DNA of 64,000 bases from Diphasiastrum complanatum (Eukaryota; Streptophyta; Lycopodiopsida; Lycopodiales; Lycopodiaceae), in contig CM055107.1 of NCBI GenBank assembly GCA_029204225.1, positions 11,605,068 through 11,669,067 on the forward strand, read 5' to 3'. The notes beneath the pieces are model-generated. The model was not told where the DNA came from. It did no database searches and saw only the letters and a list, made by a program, of their open reading frames with translations. Positions within the stretch are counted from its first letter, which is position 1. Each line of letters begins with the position of its first letter. Made by a program: the position numbers and the translations under genes. Below are positions 51,741 to 59,662 of the stretch, piece after piece.

Positions 51741-52520
51741 CGTGCTTTCACCATTAAGCAGCACATTGCCTCAGTCACGCCCCACCACTTTTTGGTCGAT
51801 AGCCCTTATAGCTAAACGATCGGCAGCTATCCTTGAATATACCACCCCCGTGGACGCACCCGTGCTTTCACCGTTAGGCAGCACATTGCCTCAGTAACGC
51901 CCCCACCAAATCTAGTCGATAGCCCTTATAGCTAAACGATCGGCAGCGTACCCCCCAATCGTGGACGCACCCGTGCTTTCACCGTTAGGCAGCACATTGC
52001 CTCAGTAACGCCCCCACCAAATTTGGTCGATAGCCCTTATAGCTAAACGAATGGCAGCTATCCTTGAATATACCACCCCCGTGGACGCACCCGTGCTTTC
52101 ACCGTTAGGCAGCACATTGCCTCAGTAACGCCCCCACCAAATTTAGTCGATAGCCCTTATAGCTAAACGATCGGCAGCATACCAAATCGTGGACGCACCC
52201 GTGCTTTCACCGTTAGGCAGCACATTGCCTCAGTAACGCCCCCACCAAATTTGGTCGATAGCCCTTATAGCTAAACAAACGGTGGCCATCGCGAATATGT
52301 CACCCCGCACCCCACAAGGCACAGACCGTGCTTACACCAACCTAATGGCAGCACATTGCCTCATCTGTCCTACGTGCAGACGGCGCCAGGCCCGAACCGC
52401 GGAAACTGACCGTGCTTACACCTCAAGGGCAGCACTTTGACTCATCAAGCCCCCGTCCTGCCAACCACCCCGACCGTGGACGCACCCGTGCTTACACTGT
52501 GGGCAGCACCTTGCACAACA
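51741..52520. repeat. tandem array of about 110-120 bp units inside the LTR element
   Basis: CGTGCTTTCACCGTTAGGCA followed by GCACATTGCCTCAGTAACGC and GATAGCCCTTATAGCTAAAC recurs, with units starting at about 51741, 51861, 51972, 52092 and 52200. Shorter, decayed units (CGTGCTTACAC...GGCAGCAC) follow at about 52331, 52410 and 52489. Confidence 0.9.
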
Positions 52521-52581
52521 GTTGTCTTGATGAACCCCAAACCGTGGCCATTTTCGTGAGATCCGCATAGCTAACCGGCCA

Positions 52582-52597
52582 GTCAGCTCTGATACCA
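52582..52597 (-). other. primer-binding site for initiator methionine tRNA
   Basis: On the minus strand TGGTATCAGAGCTGAC lies 2 nt after the LTR end (GCGCTACA). It matches the standard plant tRNA-iMet complement. Confidence 0.9.
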
Positions 52598-52599
52598 CA

Positions 52600-52795
52600 T
52601 GTAGCGCAGGCATCCCAACGGGAGCCGAGAACCACGACTTAGCTTCCCAGCCTTCAACTCTTGCCATCCAAACCCACTTGACATACAAGCAGCCAACTCG
52701 TCAACAACGATCAGACTTAACCAACTTGAAGTTCCGAGAACCAACATTGAGATCTAACCTGGCGCCATGCCAGATCGGGGGTCCCAATGTGGGTG
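52600..52795 (-). repeat. LTR piece (last 196 bp of the 5' LTR)
   Basis: Corresponds to 48629-48824 with no length difference and few substitutions. It ends at GGGTG (52795), exactly where the displaced piece at 45446 begins to be missing. Confidence 0.9.
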
Positions 52796-52940
52796 CATCA
52801 TACATGCAGCCTCTCATCCTATTGTTCCTTCAGCAACAGGTCCCTCTCATCCATCGTCATCATCAACTGCTGATGCACCACCTAGAGAGCCAGATCTTAC
52901 CACGGGGGGGAGATCCAACAAGTGATTCTCCACAGTCAAC
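52796..52940 (+). pseudogene. hAT-1 C-terminal tail left outside the inversion
   Basis: A Ser/Pro/Thr-rich open frame (IIHAASHPIVPSATGPSHPS, then ADAPPREPDLTTGGR) runs to a TGA near 52938. Joined to the inverted tail frame at 45447, the frame is maintained, which supports this being the original 3' end of the hAT-1 coding sequence. Confidence 0.55.
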
Positions 52941-53159
52941 ACACCCTCAGTGCACCCATATGTAGCGGTTGGCGGGCGTGCTAGATTGAGAAAGCCCTTT
53001 GTGTAGCAAAGAGGGGTTAGGGCTAGGCAGCAGACCTAGACCGTGGTGGGTGGTAGAGACAGTAGCATGCCCTATGTACCCGACGGATTGGCCAGCTCTT
53101 TTATGAGTGTGGCATTCCTTTTGTTGTTGCTGACACTTGGATCTTTAGGGACACTTGCC

Positions 53160-54240
53160 TTCAAATCACAACAGCTGATTCCTCATGGAGGCCTCCGAGG
53201 AGAGAGACATTGCGCATGACTATCTTGCGTCAAGAGGACGAGACTATCGCACGAGAGCTGAGCTCCATTCGCACAGCGTGGCAAACGTAAGAATCTTTGC
53301 TACTCTTTATCACTACATCTGTTTCACTTTGCAAGTACCACAGTGCTTGCATATGTCTAATAGATGTTTTTTTTTGCAGCTATGGATGCTTGATATTGAG
53401 CGATGGATGGACTAACAGTCGTTGGCGATTTATCACCAATATCCTATTTCTTGCTCGCTTGGCACAATCTTCCTACGAGGCGTGGATGCTACTTGAGCTG
53501 GTCGAGCCATCACGGCCGAGTTCACCTATGAGACAGTCAGAGATGTAGTGCAAGAGATTGGGGCAGATCATGTGGTTCAAGTTGTCACAGACAATGCCAC
53601 GAACTGCAGACAGATGGGAGAGATGGTGATGAGGCAGCACCCCAGTATTGTGTGGACCTCGTGTGCTGCACATTGCATCAATATTCTCATCCACGATATG
53701 GTCGCACTTCCATGGATTCGTGAGGTACAATTTTCTTCACTTTGTAAAGCCTTTTACACTTATCAGTTGTTCTTGGCCCCTAACCTCTTTAAGCTTTTAA
53801 CAAATTTTTGTTCAATGTCACCTCCCAGGCCATGCATGTGGTCAACTTTGTCACCAAGAAGAAGCCCACGTTGGCATTGTTCCATACCTTCTGGCGTCTT
53901 GAAGAAGCCAGCGCCCACTCGCTTTGCCTACTTTTCCTGGTTCTCAAGCGACGGTGTGTCTTACAAGATCGTTTGCGAAGGATGGCATCCAATGAGGGAT
54001 TTGTTGAGTTAAGAGGTCACACGACAGAGGAAGTGCATTTCCAGACCACAGTGTTTGGAGAGGAGTTCTGGACACGGTCGGGTGAGCTTGTAGAGGTTCT
54101 TCGACCTATTTTCCATGTGCTGCGCCTAGTAGACCGGGAGGGGTGCACTCTCGGTCTCATATACGAGTTCATGGACCGCATTGGTGAGGCGCTTCATAGA
54201 TCAGACTTGGACGATCACATGTATTACTCCTCCCACTTTC
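53160..54240 (+). pseudogene. hAT-2 transposase fragment (DUF659 domain)
   Basis: A truncated second hAT gene. The first exon ends at 53286 (RELSSIRTAWQT), the next is 53380-53724 and the third starts at 53829, all with GT/AG sites. Key blocks: YGCLILSDGWTNSRWRFI, DHVVQVVTDNATNCRQMG, VWTSCAAHCINILIHDM, AMHVVNFVTKKKPTLALFHT, KKPAPTRFAY and TTVFGEEFWTRSGELVEVLR through LIYEFMDRIGEAL. At least two frameshifts are needed (near 53520 and 53910). The BED finger and the dimerisation domain are absent; the 3' side is cut by the gypsy fragment at about 54300-54500. It differs from hAT-1 in sequence but belongs to the same BED/DUF659 group. Confidence 0.85.
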
Positions 54241-54360
54241 TTTTCGTTTCATTTTCACTTTATTTTCATGCTTTTAAAGATGACTAATCATTTGCAATGT
54301 GACTTGTGCAGAAAGGATGAGCTCAGAGGCAACCACGGTGCTATCGTAGGCTTTCGCTAC

Positions 54361-54478
54361 TCGAATAGTGTCATCCAATGTGTGGAGAACATTCCATTTG
54401 CACTCATTTTGGGAATCGTCGAATAGTATCATCCAATATGTGGAAAACATTCCGTTTGCACTCATTCTGGGAATCGGT
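54361..54478. repeat. about 59-bp direct duplication at the hAT-2/gypsy junction
   Basis: CGAATAGTGTCATCCAATGT followed by GTGGAGAACATTCC..GGGAATCG occurs twice in tandem with a few substitutions. Confidence 0.8.
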
Positions 54479-54502
54479 TGGTAGTCCATAAATGATCTGC
54501 CA

Positions 54503-54830
54503 CTATTTTTGGTCGAAGAGCGGCTCCTTGGCCAAATAATCTAAGAACTTTTGGACATAAGTGTCTTGATTACCCATCCGGCAATTTATGAAGGGAATGT
54601 GCATCTCTGAATCGTCTATTGCAACAAAGGCTTTGCAGAATTCCTCCAGGAATCCAGCCCAAGTCGCCGGTTTTGAAGGCAGCTCCCTCCACCAGGAGGA
54701 AGCCTTACCCTCTAGAAAGAACAAGATGGAAGATATCCACTTTTCTTCCGGCACTTTGTGCAAGCAGCTTGTCCAACAACTTGTCCAATCCTCGACAACT
54801 TCAGGGCGTTTAAACTTTTTTTAATCGATA
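54503..54830 (-). pseudogene. LTR retrotransposon gag fragment
   Basis: The minus frame reads VPEEKWISSILFFLEGKASS, then WWRELPSKPATWAGFLEEFC and KAF, the core of the plant retrotransposon gag domain (WW..L......W..F...F). It lies shortly downstream (on the minus strand) of a primer-binding site at 54885-54871 and an LTR, the expected gypsy-type order. The element is truncated after this piece. Only about 90 residues remain open. Confidence 0.75.
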
Positions 54831-54870
54831 AAAATGTCTGGTTGATAGCCCAAGTTGTTAGAATTTAGAT

Positions 54871-54885
54871 TTTACTCTGATACCA
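54871..54885 (-). other. primer-binding site of the gag-bearing LTR element
   Basis: TGGTATCAGAGTAAA on the minus strand, complementary to initiator methionine tRNA. Confidence 0.8.
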
Positions 54886-55371
54886 CTATAAAGTCCCTCA
54901 CACAAGATGCAATAGCTTAGCAAACCGCAACAAAGCAACACAAAGTGATCAGATGGTGGACAAACCAACCCAACCAAACCTAGATCAATCGGATCTAGCC
55001 CCCAAGCTATGGATCAATCACTCACAAGGATAGAGGAATCACATCAACAGCATGTAGCTACTAACATCAAAGTCAAGCATACACTAGTATACTTATACCC
55101 TCCAAGGCCCATGCACCACTAGTAGTGCACTGTGGCACCTCACTGGACACATCTGCAACCTAACTGGGCCACGTCATCCAGTTCTCCTATGAGTCACTGA
55201 TAGACCCATAAAAATCTACCATCTTGAGTTTAGGCCTCCAACCATTAATTATGACCATATACACATGAGGGCCCCAAACCCCTCATAATTATAACTAAAT
55301 TACGGGTCGAGGTAGGCCTATTGACCTCCTAACGGGATAATAATCCGAGATCAGTCGTGGGCATGACAACA
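54886..55371 (-). repeat. 5' LTR of the gypsy-type element, about 486 bp
   Basis: Minus-strand start TGTTGTCATGCCCACGACTG at 55371, then TCTCGGATTATTATCCCGTT, a common start in plant gypsy LTRs. It contains GGGTATAAGTATAC (promoter-like) and runs to the primer-binding site. The exact 3' LTR base is uncertain (no clear CA). Confidence 0.7.
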
Positions 55372-55437
55372 TCAATACCCACAATTTTTTTGGGGTCTAT
55401 TGATTGATTGTGCAAGCCTATTTTATTTTTTTTTAAA

Positions 55438-55820
55438 CTCTTTATTTGGATAAAACTTGAAACCTTCTAGACATTTGCCACATTAATATACATATAGGCA
55501 AAGGATCTACCATTTCTCAAATTATAAGTTTGGAGTCCTAAGCTTCTTGTAGGGGAGTTCCACATTTTTTGAGATGTACTTGAGCTATCGGTAACCATTA
55601 ATATTCATCAACTTTTCTTAGGTGGAGATTGCTTTGTGAATGTTTTATTGTCTTATGTTTCCATTGACACCATTATTTGTGATTTGCTTCCTAACAACTT
55701 TGGCCCAAGGTTGCATCGAACCATCGAATCGACCGGGGCCGATTTCAACCGTCGAACCATTTTGAACCGGCCTGATAAAAAAGGCCCGATTCTCGATCTG
55801 TTCGCGCCCAGAACCGCACT

Positions 55821-55901
<81 letters not shown>

Positions 55902-56323
55902 GTGTGAGATTGTGAGATTTTTTTGAAGCTCTTTATTTGGATAAAACTTGAAACCTTCTAGACATTTGCCACATTAATATACATATAGGCAAAGGATCTA
56001 CCATTTCTCAGATTATAAGTTTGGAGTCCTAAGCTTCTTGTAGGGGAGTTTCACATTTTTTGAGATCTACTTGAGCTATCGGTAACCATTAATATTCATC
56101 AACTTTTCTTAGGTGGAGATTGCTTTGTGAATGTTTTATTGTCTTATGTTTCCATTGACACCATTATTTGTGATTTGCTTCCTAACTAGTATGGCCCAAG
56201 GTTGCATCGAACCGCGGTTCGAATCATCGAATTGACCGGGCCCAATTCGAACCGTTGAACCGTTTTGAACCGGCCTGATGAAATAGGCCCGACTCTCGAT
56301 CTATTCGCGCCTAGAACTGCGTG

Positions 56324-56378
<55 letters not shown>
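55438..56378. repeat. 491-bp tandem duplication, each copy ending in (GA)n
   Basis: CTCTTTATTTGGATAAAACT at 55438 recurs at 55929, and the match continues through AGGTTGCATCGAACC and a GAACCGGCCTGAT segment to a (GA)n tract (55824-55897 and 56327-56378). The second copy also keeps an extra GCGGTTCGAAT segment. Confidence 0.9.
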
Positions 56379-56382
<4 letters not shown>

Positions 56383-56392
56383 AAGAAAGAAA

Positions 56393-56808
56393 GATCTTTA
56401 TTAACGTCCTTGAAATACCCTAAGGTATATAAGACTAATAAAAGGTACATGTCAAGTATGCACAACAGGAGCGTAAAAGCTCAAACATCTACAGAAACAA
56501 TAACTGCTAAACAAAAAAAAGCCAGAAGATGGCTAGCAAAGTCATAGTCCATCATCATGATAAAGTAGATGTCCCTCCACCGGTAAAATAATGGTGTATA
56601 GTATGCTGTGAAACTGTCACTGGACGGCGGGCTGTAGATCTCTGTCTCTGAGTGAACTGTCGGTGTCGTCTCTGCTGCCGTGGAGCTGTGGGCTGTGGCC
56701 TATGGGCTGGTTGTCTCTCTGGGCGTCTACACTGTCTCTGACATCTATGTATGGAAGCATCTGGAATCTCAGCCTCTCCATCAGAATCACTGCTCTCTTG
56801 TCTCTGTC

Positions 56809-56812
<4 letters not shown>
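56393..56812 (-). pseudogene. LINE copy 2, 3' end only
   Basis: The 3' untranslated part (56616-56393) is homologous to that of LINE copy 1 (57654-57440): TATAAGACTAATAAAAGGTA and ACATGTCAAGTA are shared, and the end is TTAATAAAGATCTTTC running into (CTTT)n and (CT)n. Upstream, a minus-strand frame ends RDRDLQPAVQ at 56617 and may be the last residues of its ORF2. Beyond 56812 the frame is microsatellite. Confidence 0.6.
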
Positions 56813-56856
<44 letters not shown>

Positions 56857-57240
56857 GGTGTGTGTGTGTGCATTGTAATTTGTGTGTGTGTGTGTGAGAG
56901 AGAGAAAGAGAGAGAGAGTGTGTGTGTGTGTGTGTGTGAGATTGTGTGTGTGTGTTTGTGTGTGTGTGAGATTGTGTGTGTGTGTGTGTGTGTGTGAGAT
57001 TGTGTGTGTGAGTGATTGTGTGTGAGTGTGTGTGTGTGAGATTGTGTGTGTGACATGTGTGAGTGTGTGTGTGTGAGATTGTGTGTGTGACATGTGTGAG
57101 TGTGTGTATGTGAGATAATAGATTGTGTGTGAGTGTGTGTGTGAGATTGTGTGTGACATGTGTGAGTGTGTGTGTGAGAGAGAGTGATTGTGTGTGACGT
57201 GTGTGAGATTGTGTGTGTGTGTGTGTGAGTGTGAGTGTGG
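56813..57240. repeat. (GA)n followed by a long degenerate (TG)n/TGTGAG array
   Basis: A GA run to about 56851, then repeated GTGTGTGTGTGAGATTGTG-type units with ACATGTGTGAGTG variants. The His/Thr and Cys/Val frames are artefacts. Confidence 0.95.
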
Positions 57241-57299
57241 TAGATCTTGGTTGTGGGGCTTGGGCATTGTGAGAGGGGTGTGGGACCTGGGTACTTACT

Positions 57300-57356
57300 A
57301 CTTAGTTAGGAGTTAGGAGTTAGAAGTTAGCGGTTAGGGTTAGAAGTTAGGTAATA
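57300..57356. repeat. short GTTAGG/AGTTAG tandem repeat
   Basis: About nine irregular units around GTTAGGAGTTAGAAGTTAGC and GGTTAGGGTTAGAAGTTAGG. It is telomere-like in part but too short and irregular to be telomeric. Confidence 0.7.
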
Positions 57357-57654
57357 GGGCTTTAAGCATAGAAACTAGATTAGGACACAGATATTAGAGA
57401 CTTGTCACTCGAGAGATAAATGAGAGAGAGAGAAAGAACGAAAGAAAGCTTTATTAATGTCTTTTCCATGCCAAAAGGCATATAAGACTAGTAAATGTAC
57501 ATGTCAAGTACGTGGTAACCGTAGGAGCGTATGAAACGTCTCCAAGGCTATAACAGAAATACAAATCTAACTGCTATGATCTGAAACTGAAAGCTGAAAC
57601 TGAAAAGGATGCGATGATATATGAAACATGTGGGAGCATATATACTGCTAATTG

Positions 57655-58860
57655 TCATGAATACGGTATGACACTATCATCCAACCCTGTCTCGCTGATG
57701 CTATAAAAGGATGTAATACGGGATGTAGCATGAAGGATTGTTGGTGGTCGATGACGTCGTCTAGGAAGATGAGGTCTCCTCATGATAAGTCGGGTAGCTC
57801 GTGCAGCAACATGAGTATGAGTGGAACACTGTTTCTGATCTCGGTGGGCATGTAAGTCTCCATCATCCTCATCCTCATCAAATACTAAGTCTCGTCCTCT
57901 TCTCCTGGAGAAGAAAGAAGTGATCTGCGGCTGAGAAATATGACTCCGTTGGGCTGTCTGACATAGGCCCTGTCGTAGAATAAACATCTCTTGTATCATG
58001 AGAGCGGGGCATCGAGAGTCCTCATAGGCTAGGAGGGATCGTAGGGTGCTAGGCGAATCATGAAACAGATAGTGATATCTCCCTCTGATCTCATAATATA
58101 CCCGGGCATCTAAAGATAAAGTGCTCCTCTGACTCCACGTTGAATCAAGGAGGAAATGGGATGCCTGTGAGAACCACGACAGTCGGTAGCCTTGGTCATG
58201 AAGGAAGTGTGAGGAGGCAAGTGAGGCCCGTGTATACCTCGTGTCTGCATCTGGTAGATCCTGAACTCTCTGAATATATGCGATGAGCTGGAAAGCTGCA
58301 GCTATCTGAATGGGTGGAACGGCAAACTCTGCAAGAAGAATCTCGTGCGAAACCGAGGACTTCGCCCAAATCATACGAGCTAGCATGGTGGTCTGTAATC
58401 GTGAAATGCTGGCCCAGTGTGATGATGGAAGACATGTACACCATGTCTCTGCTGCAAACAAGGCTGTGGGAGTGACAATAGTGTCAAAAAGTCGGCACTT
58501 ACTGCGAGCATCTTTGATGGACTTCATGAAGCAGAACCGCTCAAGCTAAACAAGGGAGGAATGCCCCTTCCCAAGTTGAGTGGTGGCTGCTTGTCGCATG
58601 CTGAAAGTAGGACCAGAAAAGAGTATCCCCAAATATGTACACGAGGAAACTACCCCTAAGGCCCGTCCATCAAGCATGAGCTCCTGGCGCTGCATGAAGG
58701 CTCGAGAAGTGTTGAAGACCATAATCTTGGTCTTCGCAGTGTTCACCCCCAATCCCCATCTGGTACAGAAACCCTGTAAACAATCTAGCTGCCTCTGTAA
58801 TCCCTCTCTGGTCGTGGATACTAGTACCACATCATCCGCATACAAGAGAATAGCAATCAA
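57655..58860 (-). pseudogene. LINE reverse transcriptase, YADD motif to C-terminus
   Basis: Starts with IAILLYADDVVLVSTTREGL, the catalytic YADD block of RT, then WGLGVNTAKTKIMVFNTSR and CTYLGILFSG (thumb boundary). A TAG at 58546-58548 interrupts the same frame, which continues as RFCFMKSIKDARSKCRLFDT and VTPTALFAAETWCTC, a region conserved in plant LINEs (LFDTLVTP.LLYG.E.W), to a stop at 57655. No clear RNase H or zinc knuckle was recognised. The N-terminal half of the RT is deleted. Confidence 0.8.
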
Positions 58861-58999
58861 GATGGTGCCAAGTCTACAGCCAGCTCCTCCACACTGTGAG
58901 ATGGCCTGGAAACCTGCCTTAGGAGTTCAGACTCAAGGTCTTCAATGTCTCTTGCTTTATGGGAGTTCATTTACTTGATGGCCGCAAGTACCATGTCAG

Positions 59000-59563
59000 C
59001 GGTGAAGAAGGTGAACTCAGAGGGACGAGGGGAGATAGAGATAGGTGCGTCAGTAGGTATGGTATATAGACTGGTAGCGTAGTTGGTCCATATGCGAAGG
59101 TCTTCCGAATGTGGAGCTGGTCGGTGATGTCATAAAACTCGGACTGTCGTGAGGAGGTTCGAGCATTAAAATCCCCAGTGAGGAAAATATGCCCTCACTC
59201 TGCAAATCTGATAATATCAGGTGACAAATCAAGGTATGGTGAACCTGTGCCCTCTGCAAAGGATGAAGACTCTAGAGGAAAGTAACCAGCCGCCACAAAG
59301 AGGTCCCTGTCCAAACCAATGTCCTGTCCAACAATACGAATCCAGATATAGCGTGCATGCTCGTCATGTCTGATGAACTCGATGCTCGAGTAAAGAGACT
59401 CTCTGTATAGGCATGCAACCCCTCCGGATCCCCGACCACTAGCTGATCTGGTCTCAGGCCTGAATACGAAATCGCATATGTATCCTGGAAAATAGGTAAT
59501 CCTCTCTCCTGACTCTCGTGAGTCTCCATAAAAAACAATAGACTCTGCCAGTGATGAAATCAA
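59000..59563 (-). pseudogene. LINE AP-type endonuclease fragment
   Basis: The minus frame has IVFYGDSRESGERITYFPGY, GRGSGGVACLYRESL (family pattern GRGSGG.A.L.R) and IWIRIVGQDIG. After a TGA near 59195, it continues GHIFLTGDFNARTSS, the conserved GDFN metal/phosphate site of LINE endonucleases. The N-terminal start of the domain is absent. The nonsense codon makes it inactive. Confidence 0.75.
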
Positions 59564-59577
59564 TCAGATCGTCAGCT

Positions 59578-59582
<5 letters not shown>

Positions 59583-59645
<63 letters not shown>
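59583..59645. repeat. (GA)n microsatellite between LINE copy 1 and hAT-3
   Basis: A pure GA run, 63 bp. Confidence 0.95.
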
Positions 59646-59649
<4 letters not shown>

Positions 59650-59662
59650 AGAGAGGGCCACC

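Larger units (their letters stand above)
49890..52599 (-). mobile_element. LTR retrotransposon internal region without coding capacity (LARD-like)
   Basis: About 2.7 kb lies between a primer-binding site (52597-52582) and a polypurine tract (49903-49890). No gag, protease, reverse transcriptase or integrase was recognisable in any frame, so it is a large non-autonomous derivative needing enzymes in trans. The part near the primer-binding site is a tandem array (see 51741). The superfamily is undetermined. Confidence 0.75.
57436..59570 (-). mobile_element. LINE (non-LTR) retrotransposon, copy 1, internally deleted
   Basis: Minus-strand order: AP endonuclease (59563 to about 59000), then a jump to the reverse-transcriptase catalytic motif (58860 on), the RT thumb and C-terminal part to 57655, and a 3' untranslated region of about 215 bp ending in TTAATAAAGCTTTCTTTCG and CT-rich sequence at about 57436. 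Most of the RT fingers and palm is missing at about 58860-58980. (GA)n tracts flank the element on both sides. Confidence 0.8.

Noticed and set aside
56617-57267. 216-codon minus-strand frame rich in His/Thr/Ser
   Set aside because: Its N-terminal two thirds is microsatellite; only the last 60 or so residues may belong to a LINE.
57300-57356. Telomere repeat
   Set aside because: Only a few irregular GTTAG units; plant telomeric TTTAGGG is not maintained.
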